Below, one piece after another: positions 16,661 to 26,539 of a stretch of DNA of 49,459 nucleotides. Each line of letters starts with the position of its first letter. Within the stretch, counting starts at the first letter, position 1. Made by a program: the position numbers and the translations under genes. The stretch comes from JAEXNA01 sp050486105 (GTDB lineage Bacteria; Vulcanimicrobiota; Xenobia; Xenobiales; JADMJV01), in the NCBI GenBank assembly GCA_050486105.1, contig JBJHCR010000007.1, forward strand, positions 1 to 49,459, written 5' to 3'. The notes under the pieces were generated by a model that ran no database searches, was not told where the DNA came from, and worked only from the letters and a program-made list of their open reading frames with translations.

Positions 16661-19600
16661 TTGAAACGTTCTCCGGCTACTCCTTCTCGGTGTGGTGAGA
16701 ATTTGTCAGACCCGCAGAAAACCGGAAGTAAGCACTCGAGCAAAGCTGCCGAGGTGATGGCGGCCTATAAGAAGTCTCAGTTGCACGTTAAGAAGCTGAA
16801 GGCTCGAGTGGCAAAACTTGAAGAGACCTACAAGGCTCAGCGCAAGCAGATCATTGTTCTGAAGCGCCGTTCTGCCGAGGGCTCTGCTCTACCTGAGAAC
16901 TTGGAGGTATTGCAGGCGGAACTCGAGGCTGCCAAGGTGGCCCAGGCCGAACTCGAGGAGGCTCGGCTTCTTGACGTTCAGAGAATGCAGAGCCTGGAAG
17001 AGGCCCTCGATGAAGCCCTCGAGGCAGCCGGAGGAACCGGAGAGGTCGAACAGCTCACCCTGGAGCTCGACGAAGCCCAGACTCGCATCGAAGAGTTGCA
17101 GGACCTCCTGCTCCAAGAGCAAGAAAGAGCCTCGGAGCTGGCTTCTGCAGCCGAGAATGAGCTGGAGAAAGAAGAGCTTAGGAGTCAGATTCAGGAGCTC
17201 GAAGAGCGCCTCGAAACGTCCACCGAGCTGATAGCCGATCTCGAGAATCTTCTTGAAGAGCAGGAAGCCAAGGTTCAGGAACTCGACCGTCAGCTTCTTG
17301 AGAAAGACGAGAATCTCGCTCTGGCAGTGTCTGAAGCGACCATGGCGCTCGAGCTGGAGTTGACCGCTAAAGAAGCTCAAATCGAGCAACTTCAAGAGGG
17401 CATGGCTCAATCTCTTCAGCGCTTGGAGGAGATGGAAGCCGAGGCGTCCGCCGTCGACCTCGAGGCTCTGCAGGAAGAGCGAACGAAGATTGAACTGCTA
17501 GAGGTCCAAATCCTCGAGTTGTCGGCCAATCTCGAAGAGGTGACCGCCCAAAGCCATAAGGCTCAGCAAGAATTGGCCGATAAGAGCCTTGAATTGTTGG
17601 CTGCCGAATCGGTGTTGGCTCAAACCAAGGACGAATTGTCTCGAGTTCAGGAGTCGCAGCAGGCTTCCCTGGAGCGTCAGGAAGAGCTCGATGAGTTGGC
17701 GGTCTATCTCGAAGATGCTCAAACCGCTCTGCAGCTCAAGGCGGATGAAGTCGAAACTCTTCGTTTGCAGGTCTCGGAACAGGATGAGTTGGTCGAACAA
17801 CTGCGGGTGGCTCTCCATGGTCTCGAGGAGCAGCTTAAGGAGAAGAATCGAGAAACCGAAGAGTTAGAAGAGGCCTTGACTCTGTCCGAGGAACGCTTCT
17901 CGTCTATCGCGGAATCCGAGGGAGATATCGCGGCACTCAAGGCCGATCTCCAAAAGCAAACCAAGAGGGTTGAGAGCCTCGAGGCCGACCGAGCCAAACT
18001 CGTCGAGGCCTTGAACACTGTTAAAGAGCGACATCAGCAAATGCGCGACGCTTTGACCGCGCACAAGAACAAGGCTCTTGAGCTTAAGGAACACCTCATG
18101 GGTGCCGTGGCCAAGTCGGAGGCTCAGGAGAAACTGGCTGCTCGCTGGAGAGAGACCAGTCAGCAGCTGGAGAGTCGGGTAACCGAACTCGAGGAGGCCC
18201 TCGAGCAGGAGAAGTCGCGCCAGTCGGAGCTCGAGGAAGCCTTAGACGAAGTCAGTGCCGAAAGTTTGCAAAGTGCCAGGGAACTCGAGAATCTGCAAGC
18301 TCGGTTCGAAGAACAAGGCCACAAGATCGAGGAGATTTCCGAAGAGTTAGCCTTGACTCAAGATGCTAGAGATTCAGCGGTCACTGAGTACGAGGAAGGA
18401 TTGCTGTTGCTGGAGGAGCGAGAGGCTGAAATCGCCGCTCAAACCCAGCAGGCCCAAAGGCTTGCCGCACAGCAGGTTAAGACCCAAAAGACACTCGAGG
18501 CTCTGAAGGCTCGTTACGATCAGGTTCGAGACGCCCTCAAAGATCACAAGGAAAAGGCCTTGGCTCTCAAGGAGCAGCTGGTTTCGACGCTGGAGCGAAG
18601 CCAAAAAGCCGAACGTCGAGCTGATGGGCTGGAAAAGCAGAAGGTCGCTTTTGAAACTCAAATTGCATCTCTGCGAAGCTCCCTGGAGGATGCAAACCAG
18701 CGGATACAGAGCAGTGAACAGCAGCTCGAACACCGGCAGGAAGACCTGAAGGCCCTCTTAGAGGAGAAAGAGGCGCTGGCTCAAGAGCTGAGCCATCGAG
18801 AGGAAGAGATCCAGGAGCTTTCCGACGAGTTGTCAGCGGTGCATCTTGAGCACAGCCAGGTGGATTCGGAGCTTTCTTTGCTTCGGTCCCAATATGAGAC
18901 GTTGCAGTCGGATTACGAAAAACTCACGGATCGCTCGGAAGCTCTCGAGTCGGAGTTGCTCCAAGCCCGAGAGCGGGAGGAGGCTCTCGGTGTGGAGTTG
19001 GGCGAACTTGTCGAACTCAACGAAGGGAAAGAACTCGAATACTCAGCGCTTCTTGAGGGACTGGAGCTGGCTGAACAGAGGAATCTGGAACTCACCCAAG
19101 AGCTGGAAAAGAGTCAGCTCGAGAAGCAGGCCGCTCTCGACGAAACGGCTCAGGCTAGGGAGAGAGCCCAGGGGCTGGAGCGCTCCAATCGAGAGAGCCG
19201 TGCTCGAGTGGATGCCTTGGAAACCGCATTCAGAGAGGCCAAACAGCGCCTAACCAGCACTGCCGAGAAGTACACTTCGTTGCGCAGCACCTTGGTTTCG
19301 CGCCAGAAGATGCTCGAAGAACAGCGCCTGGAGTTGCATGAAGTGCATCGCTCCTTGGCCGAGCGCGATGAGGACCTCGCCGAGGCTCGACTGCAATTGC
19401 TGGGACTGCAGGAGCATCTCGACCAGTTACAATCGCGGAACGTCGAGCTCGAGCAGGGCCTGATCGTAGAGCGTGAAGTTCGAGAGACTGTGGAGCTAGA
19501 GCTTCAAGGCCTGAGGATCGAACGTGATGATTTCGAGTCGGCAATGTCTGAGCTGACCAACATGCTCGAAGAGCGCGAACTGGAGTTGTCCCATTTGGGG

Positions 19601-22600
19601 GACACCGTGACCGTTCTCGAGGATGAGCTGGAAGAGCTGAGGCCACTTCGAGATAAACTTCATGACCTTGAAGTGCGGGCGTCACGGGCCGAAGCGGAGC
19701 TCGAGGACCTGCTGGGACATTACAACCAGCAAGGCGGGCAGTTGAGTCATTCTCAAGAGCGGGTAGCCACTCTTGAGGGAGCCGTGTCTACTGCTGCCGG
19801 AAAGCTCAAGTCTGCGCGCCTGCGGATCGAGCAATTGGAAGCAGAGCTGAAGAAGGCCTTGGCGGGCAAGGCCAAAGTTCAGGAGGATTTGAAGACTCGC
19901 ACCGAACAACTGCAGGACCTCGAAGGTCGCCTGGCGCGCTCTGCACAAGGTGTAGAGCAGAAAGGTGAACTGGTAGAGGAACTCCAGTCGCGACTGGCGG
20001 AAAGCCGATTGCAGTGCCAAGAGTTGCAAGGCCAACTGGCGGCCCGGGAGCAAGAGGTCGAGGACCTAGCTTCAGAGTTGATGAGGCTGGGAGAGCTCGA
20101 GAACACCCTGGTTGGCAAAGAGGCCGAGTTGGCGGCTTTGAGGCAACAGATCGAAGGCCTCAGAGGTTCGCTGTCTCAGCGGGAAAGCTCCCTCAATGAG
20201 TTGCTCAAGCAGGCCCAGGATGATCTGGAGCGTTTTCGTCGGAAGGCCGAAGACGAAGAGCGAAAAGCAGTAGCTTCCGAGACTCTGCTGCTGCGGCGGG
20301 ATGAGGAGTTGGCCGACCTCAGACATCGACTTCAAGACAGCCAAGCTGAACTTGAGCAGTCGGCCTCTATGGTAGAAACCTTAGAGTCTGAACTGACCCT
20401 CCTGCAAGAAACTGTCGACCAGCTTGAGGGTGAGCGTCTCGAAGTGGCTAGTCTCGGTGAGGTTGAGCGGCGCGAACTCAAGGAGGCCCGAGAGAACCTG
20501 AGTCGCTATAAAGGAGCGGTGGAAGAGGCTCGGGGCAAGCTCAAGAAAGCTGGTGAGCGATATGACAACCTGAAGTCCTCCTTCTTGGAACAGCAAACTG
20601 AATTGGCCGAAGCCCGCCATCAACTCGAAGAAACTCTGGAGCATTCCCAGATACTCACTACCGAGTTGGTGGAAAAGAATCTCCGCCTCTCTGAGCTTGA
20701 GGCTAGGGTCGAAGAGGAGAACTCCAAGCGAGTCAAAGTTGAATTGGAGTTGGTGAAAGCTCGACAAGAGCGATCGCTCGGCGAAGACGAACTTGGATCA
20801 TATCAAGCGACAGTCCTGACTTTAGAAGAGAAGTTGACCGCTCAGGCGCAGATTGGCGAGCAACTTCAAGACCTAGTAAAGCAGCAACAGCTCGAGCTGC
20901 AATCCTTCGAGGCTGAGATCGAGCGTCTGGCTGAATTTGAACTCTTGGCTTCCGAGGGCGAGATCGCTCTGGAGGCAGCTCGAGAAACCGAGAGTCGTCT
21001 CCGGGCCGAGCTGGCTGCAGAGCGCGGTCGGGTTGGACGCCTCGAGGAACAACTGAATGAAGCGGTAGACTTCAGTCAGACCACCCAATTGAAGGTGGAC
21101 AACCTGCAGCAAGAGTTGTCCGCTCGTTTGGGGCGCTTAAAGAAGCTGGAAACCAATCTGGGTAACGCCGTGGCCAAGTTGAAAGTGGCCAAACGACAGA
21201 TCTTGCAATCCGAGAACCAGATTGAAACGGTCACCGCCCGCAATCGAGAATTGGCCGAAGAAGTCGAGAATCAAGGTCGCCGCTTGGGTCGCTTGATCGC
21301 GGAGCGTCAGGAGGCCAATTCTAAAGCGGAAGTCATCGAGAAGGAGCGGCACCTGCTGCAAGTTCGAGTGGAGGAGGCAGCCAGGAGGAATGCGGACCTC
21401 CAAGCGATGCTCGAAGAGCGCGATGCCGAACTCGAGAAGGTCGCCAAAGAGTTGGGACGCCTAGGCGACGTTGAACTCGAATCGAAGTTCGAATTCGACA
21501 AGTTTCAGGAGCGCCTAAGAGAAGTTCAAGAAAAATTGAGTTCCACTCTGGCCGAGAACGAGCACTTGGAGAAGGCCCTCGAAGTCGCCCAGCACACCGC
21601 TGAGACCTCGACTCTTCAGGCCGACAATCTCAAAGAAGAGCTCTCCCTCAGAGTCGGCAAACTCTTGAAACTCGAGGCCGCTTTAGGGGAGGCTTCGGGG
21701 AAGATACAAAAAGCTCGGGTTCACATCGCCAATCTCGAGCAGCAGCTTTCGGGTCAAACTCACCGCAGCAGTGAATTGGAAAGCGAGCTTCGAGGAGTCC
21801 AGGCATCAGTGAGAAAGCTGGAGAATCGGCTCAGTGAACTCTCCCTTGAGAACCACCGACTTGCTGATCAGCGATTCAAACTGGAAACCGAACTCAGCGA
21901 TCTCCGAAGGCGTTCTACCGAAACCGAGTCGCTCCTAGGAAACAAGGAATCCTCGGTTGGCGATCTGCAAAGTCGACTGGCTTCGAGAGATGCTGAGATA
22001 GCAGAGCTGAAGGCTCAGCTCAACAGTCGTGGAGCCGAGCTCGAAGAAGTGCAGCTGGAACTCGGCTCCCTGACCGACCTTGAGACCGAGGTCGCCAGAC
22101 TTCAAGACGAGCTGGAGCGCCTAATTTCCGAACGCGAGGCCCTGGCCGCACGGCTCAAAGATGAGCAAGATAGAAGCCAGTCTCTGGAAGACAAACTTGG
22201 CGAGACCGAGGAAGCGCGCTTGGCTCTGGCCATGCAGCGCGACAACCTGAAGGAGCAACTCGGCGTCAAGGTCCAACGTTTGACCAAGCTTGAGGCCACA
22301 CTGGGCGCCGCTGGTGCGAAGCTCAAAAGCGCCAAAGAGCGCATGCATCTGCTTGAGGAGCGGATTCTCAAGGATCAAGAGGAGAAGGCGCGCCTAGAAG
22401 AACTGTTGGAGCAACTTCGGACGGAGCTGCACGAACGGACCATGTCCGAGCGTCAAGTTCAAGACGCTCTTTCTCAGAGTCAGGGAAGCATCACTCGCCT
22501 GGAAGACAAATTGGAGCGTCGAAATCTGCGCATCGAAGAGCTCGAGTCGGAGATGCGCGGCACCTTCATGGAGGCTCAAAAGAGCGAATCCATTCGACTT

Positions 22601-25600
22601 CAGATGGCTGAGTTCGAGGCTCGAGTGCTCTCGCTTGAAGAGCGTTTGGAGCAGACCAGCAGAGAGCTTCGAAGCGCTCAGGAGGAAGCTCAGGATTGGC
22701 GTCGGCGGGCTCACGAATTTGAAGAGGAGTTGACCGCGGCCCACGATGCTGCCGAAACAGCCGAACTGCAGGTGACGAATCTTCGGGAACAGCTTGAAAC
22801 CAGACTGGAAAAGATCGCTAAGTTGGAATCCAATCTGGGCGCTGCTGCCGCCAAGTTGCAGAGCGCAAAGTATCGAATCGCGGACCTGGAGTCGTCTCGA
22901 GATCATCTGGTAGAGCGCTGTCGAGAACTAGAAGATGAGCTGACCACCCGAGGCGGACTGATGGCGCGCCTCAAGCAAGAAGTGGCCCGTTTGGCTTCCA
23001 GTCAGACCAAACTCATGGAGGCTCGATCCGAGAACCAGAAGTTTAAGGGCAGAATTGAAGAGCTTGAGATGCAGTTGGCTGAACGCCAGCGCCAACTTGA
23101 CAGGGTGGTGGCTGAAGAGGCCAACCTCAGAACCCAGTTGGCCCATCAAGTGGGAGGACTCGAGGGTGAGGAGGAGCTTCAACTAGAACTCGCCCGGGCT
23201 CGGGGTGAGGTTGCCCGACTTGAGGCCGAGATGAAGGCAAAAGCCGAGGAGCAAGCTCAGCTTTCCTCGGAGCTCAAGAGTCGCGAGGTTCTGCTGGTCG
23301 AACTGGAGAGCCTGCTTGAGCGCAAGGAGGAAGAGAATCAGGAACTGACTATTCGCTTGGCCGAGCAACAGGAGAGCGGTCAAGACCTGAAGGCGTTGAG
23401 GCAGCGTCTCGAGAGCGCTCTGGCTGAGAAAAGCGAGTTGACCAAACGTCTCGCTGACCAGGAAAAGCAGCTTCATGACCTGACTAGTAAACTGGCCGAA
23501 GAGACAGGCAGGACGGCCAAGGATGATGTCCGCCTGGCCCATCTACAACAGGAACTCTCAGTGCGGCTGCAGCGCATCAACAAGCTCGAGAAGACCTTGG
23601 GCGAGGCGGCTTCTAAGCTCCACTTAGCCAAGAAGCGGATCGTGGAACTCGAAGAGGAGCTGCGTTCTAGCCGAGACCGCGTAGATCAGTCCACCGAGCA
23701 GAGCGACTCGCTCGGTGATGAACTGCAGAAGTTGAGAGTTCAGCTCAGCGAATCGGTGACCGAACTGTCGACCAGGGATTTTCGGATTCGCGAACTAGAA
23801 GATGCTTTAAACGGCAGTGAGCGGAAGATTTCGGATCTCCAGGAAACCCTTGATGATCGTGAGGCCCGCCTATCCGAGCTTGAGCGCCGACAACCTGATG
23901 GAGGTCGAGTTGAAGAACAACCAGGTAAGGTTCGCGAGTTGGAGCGCGAACTTAAGGCCAGTTCTCAAGCCCGACAACTGTTGACGACCCAGTTGGAACA
24001 ACTCAAGGCACGATGGGAGACCGAGGGTCAGCAAGCAGGCAAGCTGCAGGAAACCGCCCGAACGTATGAGCTCAAGTCGGAGACTCTGGAGCGACAACTT
24101 GAAGAGTCCCGAGCAGAGGTGGCCGAGCTCCAGGAAAAGCTGGGCACGGCTTCGGCTACAATTGGAGCCGCCAAGAAACGCCTAGAAGCCCTTCAGACAG
24201 CTCGGAAAGACAGCCTGCTGAAGATTCGCGAACTCCAAGACCAGCTCTTCGAGCGTCAGTCGCAGTTGGAGCGGGCTGAGTCGGAGCTTGAAGCCTCAAA
24301 GGGCAACAGCAAGAGAGAGAGGGAGCAACTAGAAGCCCTGACTGTCTCTCTGCGCGAAGCAAAGAGTCAAATTGCCAAGTTCCAGGCGCTTGAAGCCTCC
24401 CAAGGGCGCACGACCAATCAGCTCAGTGAAGAGCTTTCCGAAAAAGAAGAGCGCCTGGAAGAATTCCGCCAAATGCTCGAGGCCGAAGGTGAGCGGCGTC
24501 TAGAGCTTGAGGTTGAGCTGGAAGAGCTTCGCCGACAGTTGACAGAGTTGGGCGTTGTCCAGGATGAGCGAGCGAGAGCCCAAGTGGAGATCGGCCGCTT
24601 GGAGGAAGCGAACTCTTCGCTGCAAGCTGAAGTGGATGAGTTGGAAGCAGAGCTTTCCAAGCTCCATCAGTCAACCGAGATGTCGGGCCTGCAGCAGCAG
24701 AGCCTGCATGACGAATTGCTGGCTCGGCAGCAGCAGGTTGAGAATCTGCAGAGCGAGGTCGCCTCTCTATCGGGTAAATTGGAGGATGCCGAAGGCAGAG
24801 CTGAAGCCCTTGAGCTTGAGCTTGAAGGCAGCCTCGAACAGGCCGCTTACCTGGAGAAGGAGCTGGAGAACCTCTCGGAAGCCTACGAAGACCGCAGCGT
24901 CGAAGAGAACTTGGCTCAGGAGCTCAAAGAGGCTCGCGATCGAATCAAGAGTTTGGAAGAGTCGCTCGAGGACGCTCGTCAAGAAGCCAAAGACGTGGGC
25001 GACTTGGTCTTGGAGCGTGAAGCCGACCTCGACGATCTACGTCAAGAGTTGGAGCGAACTCAAGACCTGGAGGAGCGCCTCACCCTGGCATTGGCCGAGG
25101 CCGAGGAAAGGGAGGCCGGTTTTCGAGAGAGCCTGAACAATCGTCAAGGAGAACTCGAAGATCTCGAGAGTGGCCTAGCCAGTGCACTAGACCGGGCGGA
25201 AACCGCCGAACTGAAAGCTGCCAATCTTGAAGAGGAATTGTCCCGCCGCATCGGCCGGGTGACAAAGCTCGAGGCTGAGCTCGAATCCAAGCAACAAGAC
25301 ATTCAGAGTGTCCGCAACGAGTTGGAAGCCTTGAAAACCGGTCAGTCTCAAGTCTTGTCTACCGCCGAAGAAGAGAGAGAGCATCTTAGGGAAAGCCTGC
25401 GCAAGCTTGAGCGAGACAAAGATCTCGAGCGAAGTCTGGTCGAGCGTCGATTCCTAGCTGAGTTGGATCGACTTGAAAGCGAGATTAGGCTTCGAGAAGC
25501 TAGACTCCAAGAGTTCGAAGCCGAGTTGAAGCTTTCAAACGAGAGTCTTTTAGCGGCTCGCGCTGAGCTTGCGCAAAAGGAAGCGCAAGCACCCGCACCA

Positions 25601-26464
25601 GAATCGAACTCCCACCAAGTTGAGGAACTCGAAGCTCAGTTGCTGGACTTGCAAGAGCAGATGGAAGAACTCATGGCCGAAACCGGAGAGCTTTCAGCCG
25701 CTCAGACGGTTGCGTTGAGCAAGGCGGCCAGATATGAAAGGGTGCTTCAGGAGAAAGAGCAGCACATCGAGCATCTCAATGGGGAGGTTTCTCGTCTCAA
25801 GAACCTCGGAACCCGCAGTTCCGGGTCCGATGGTGAGGCATCCTCCAACGGGCTTGACAGCGAAAGAGAGCGCGAGTTGGAAGCTGCGATCGTCCGCTTG
25901 CAAGCTCAGGTAGAGGAAGCTCAGGTTGCCCAGCGTGATGCACAAACAGCCTACAGGGAAAGTCAGGTCAAGGTGGCTGACCTGGCTCACCAACTCGAGG
26001 ACCTTCGAGCTGCTTTGGACGACAAGGACTCGGAATTTCAAGTCATTGCTGATGCTCTCCTTGAGGCCGAGGAAGCTCGGGCCCAAATCGAGCGCGAATT
26101 GCGTCAGAAGAAGTCAGGAGATTCCGGTCCAGGTTCCGCCGAACTCAGGCAAGCGAATGAACAGCTTCAAGCAGAGCTGGTGAAACTGAGGAGCCGCATA
26201 GGAGAACTGGAGAGCACCCAAGTTTCCGAGCAGAAGATTGAAACGGCGATCCACCAAAGGGATAAGAGAATCGAGGAACTCGAATCCGAGCTTGAGCGCC
26301 TGCAGGAGCAAGAGTCTGCCAGAAGTTCTCGAGCCGGTACCCTGGAAGATGGGCCGGCAGCAGCAGAGCGTGTGGCAGAGCTCGAGGCTGAACTGGCTCT
26401 CGCTCAAAGAAAACTTGTTCGACTGGAGCAAACTATCGTTCGGCAAAGGGAAATGCGCAAATAG
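16661..26464 (+). CDS. giant coiled-coil protein, 3267 residues
   Basis: Not a recognised family. After a basic, Ser-rich head (about 1-35), almost the whole chain is Glu/Leu/Gln/Arg/Lys heptads, nearly free of Pro and Trp. No signal peptide or membrane helix is visible, so it should be cytoplasmic. A 43-residue module, pattern NLxxxLxxRxxRLxKLE followed by xxLGxAxxKLxxAKxRIxxLE, recurs at about 1479, 1654, 1860, 2038 and 2292. Divergent versions occur near 1041, 2487 and 2853. A different element (RxxMRDALxxHKxKALxLKE) recurs near 454 and 614. If fully helical and extended it would span nearly 0.5 micrometre. The start is uncertain: TTG at 16661 or TTG near 16703 ('LSDPQKTG'). A structural filament or scaffold is inferred. 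Confidence 0.85.
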   Translation: MKRSPATPSRCGENLSDPQKTGSKHSSKAAEVMAAYKKSQLHVKKLKARVAKLEETYKAQRKQIIVLKRRSAEGSALPENLEVLQAELEAAKVAQAELEEARLLDVQRMQSLEEALDEALEAAGGTGEVEQLTLELDEAQTRIEELQDLLLQEQERASELASAAENELEKEELRSQIQELEERLETSTELIADLENLLEEQEAKVQELDRQLLEKDENLALAVSEATMALELELTAKEAQIEQLQEGMAQSLQRLEEMEAEASAVDLEALQEERTKIELLEVQILELSANLEEVTAQSHKAQQELADKSLELLAAESVLAQTKDELSRVQESQQASLERQEELDELAVYLEDAQTALQLKADEVETLRLQVSEQDELVEQLRVALHGLEEQLKEKNRETEELEEALTLSEERFSSIAESEGDIAALKADLQKQTKRVESLEADRAKLVEALNTVKERHQQMRDALTAHKNKALELKEHLMGAVAKSEAQEKLAARWRETSQQLESRVTELEEALEQEKSRQSELEEALDEVSAESLQSARELENLQARFEEQGHKIEEISEELALTQDARDSAVTEYEEGLLLLEEREAEIAAQTQQAQRLAAQQVKTQKTLEALKARYDQVRDALKDHKEKALALKEQLVSTLERSQKAERRADGLEKQKVAFETQIASLRSSLEDANQRIQSSEQQLEHRQEDLKALLEEKEALAQELSHREEEIQELSDELSAVHLEHSQVDSELSLLRSQYETLQSDYEKLTDRSEALESELLQAREREEALGVELGELVELNEGKELEYSALLEGLELAEQRNLELTQELEKSQLEKQAALDETAQARERAQGLERSNRESRARVDALETAFREAKQRLTSTAEKYTSLRSTLVSRQKMLEEQRLELHEVHRSLAERDEDLAEARLQLLGLQEHLDQLQSRNVELEQGLIVEREVRETVELELQGLRIERDDFESAMSELTNMLEERELELSHLGDTVTVLEDELEELRPLRDKLHDLEVRASRAEAELEDLLGHYNQQGGQLSHSQERVATLEGAVSTAAGKLKSARLRIEQLEAELKKALAGKAKVQEDLKTRTEQLQDLEGRLARSAQGVEQKGELVEELQSRLAESRLQCQELQGQLAAREQEVEDLASELMRLGELENTLVGKEAELAALRQQIEGLRGSLSQRESSLNELLKQAQDDLERFRRKAEDEERKAVASETLLLRRDEELADLRHRLQDSQAELEQSASMVETLESELTLLQETVDQLEGERLEVASLGEVERRELKEARENLSRYKGAVEEARGKLKKAGERYDNLKSSFLEQQTELAEARHQLEETLEHSQILTTELVEKNLRLSELEARVEEENSKRVKVELELVKARQERSLGEDELGSYQATVLTLEEKLTAQAQIGEQLQDLVKQQQLELQSFEAEIERLAEFELLASEGEIALEAARETESRLRAELAAERGRVGRLEEQLNEAVDFSQTTQLKVDNLQQELSARLGRLKKLETNLGNAVAKLKVAKRQILQSENQIETVTARNRELAEEVENQGRRLGRLIAERQEANSKAEVIEKERHLLQVRVEEAARRNADLQAMLEERDAELEKVAKELGRLGDVELESKFEFDKFQERLREVQEKLSSTLAENEHLEKALEVAQHTAETSTLQADNLKEELSLRVGKLLKLEAALGEASGKIQKARVHIANLEQQLSGQTHRSSELESELRGVQASVRKLENRLSELSLENHRLADQRFKLETELSDLRRRSTETESLLGNKESSVGDLQSRLASRDAEIAELKAQLNSRGAELEEVQLELGSLTDLETEVARLQDELERLISEREALAARLKDEQDRSQSLEDKLGETEEARLALAMQRDNLKEQLGVKVQRLTKLEATLGAAGAKLKSAKERMHLLEERILKDQEEKARLEELLEQLRTELHERTMSERQVQDALSQSQGSITRLEDKLERRNLRIEELESEMRGTFMEAQKSESIRLQMAEFEARVLSLEERLEQTSRELRSAQEEAQDWRRRAHEFEEELTAAHDAAETAELQVTNLREQLETRLEKIAKLESNLGAAAAKLQSAKYRIADLESSRDHLVERCRELEDELTTRGGLMARLKQEVARLASSQTKLMEARSENQKFKGRIEELEMQLAERQRQLDRVVAEEANLRTQLAHQVGGLEGEEELQLELARARGEVARLEAEMKAKAEEQAQLSSELKSREVLLVELESLLERKEEENQELTIRLAEQQESGQDLKALRQRLESALAEKSELTKRLADQEKQLHDLTSKLAEETGRTAKDDVRLAHLQQELSVRLQRINKLEKTLGEAASKLHLAKKRIVELEEELRSSRDRVDQSTEQSDSLGDELQKLRVQLSESVTELSTRDFRIRELEDALNGSERKISDLQETLDDREARLSELERRQPDGGRVEEQPGKVRELERELKASSQARQLLTTQLEQLKARWETEGQQAGKLQETARTYELKSETLERQLEESRAEVAELQEKLGTASATIGAAKKRLEALQTARKDSLLKIRELQDQLFERQSQLERAESELEASKGNSKREREQLEALTVSLREAKSQIAKFQALEASQGRTTNQLSEELSEKEERLEEFRQMLEAEGERRLELEVELEELRRQLTELGVVQDERARAQVEIGRLEEANSSLQAEVDELEAELSKLHQSTEMSGLQQQSLHDELLARQQQVENLQSEVASLSGKLEDAEGRAEALELELEGSLEQAAYLEKELENLSEAYEDRSVEENLAQELKEARDRIKSLEESLEDARQEAKDVGDLVLEREADLDDLRQELERTQDLEERLTLALAEAEEREAGFRESLNNRQGELEDLESGLASALDRAETAELKAANLEEELSRRIGRVTKLEAELESKQQDIQSVRNELEALKTGQSQVLSTAEEEREHLRESLRKLERDKDLERSLVERRFLAELDRLESEIRLREARLQEFEAELKLSNESLLAARAELAQKEAQAPAPESNSHQVEELEAQLLDLQEQMEELMAETGELSAAQTVALSKAARYERVLQEKEQHIEHLNGEVSRLKNLGTRSSGSDGEASSNGLDSERERELEAAIVRLQAQVEEAQVAQRDAQTAYRESQVKVADLAHQLEDLRAALDDKDSEFQVIADALLEAEEARAQIERELRQKKSGDSGPGSAELRQANEQLQAELVKLRSRIGELESTQVSEQKIETAIHQRDKRIEELESELERLQEQESARSSRAGTLEDGPAAAERVAELEAELALAQRKLVRLEQTIVRQREMRK

Positions 26465-26466
26465 GG

Positions 26467-26520
26467 CCCTGAAAGTTGGCGAAGGTTTCAGGGGTGGAAA
26501 GCTAGGAGGCTTGACCTAGC
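26467..26520 (+). promoter_or_regulatory. two hairpins between the giant genes
   Basis: CCCTGAAA (26467-26474) pairs perfectly with TTTCAGGG (26486-26493), with an 11-nt loop. GCTAGG (26501-26506) pairs perfectly with CCTAGC (26515-26520), with an 8-nt loop that contains part of AGGAGG. Neither is followed by a T-run, so they look like processing or stoichiometry elements rather than a full terminator. The SD-like GAGGGA of the TPR gene follows directly. Confidence 0.5.
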
Positions 26521-26539
26521 AAAGAGGGAAAGAGCGACT

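Noticed and set aside
20381..20767. Repetitive DNA in the giant coiled-coil gene as tandem DNA repeats
   Set aside because: Similarity is at the protein level (heptads and a 43-residue module). No tandem nucleotide repeat was seen.
16889..26446. Many long open frames on the minus strand inside the giant coiled-coil gene
   Set aside because: They are mirror frames of Glu/Leu-rich codons (leucine-rich or serine-rich products with no SD), a composition effect.
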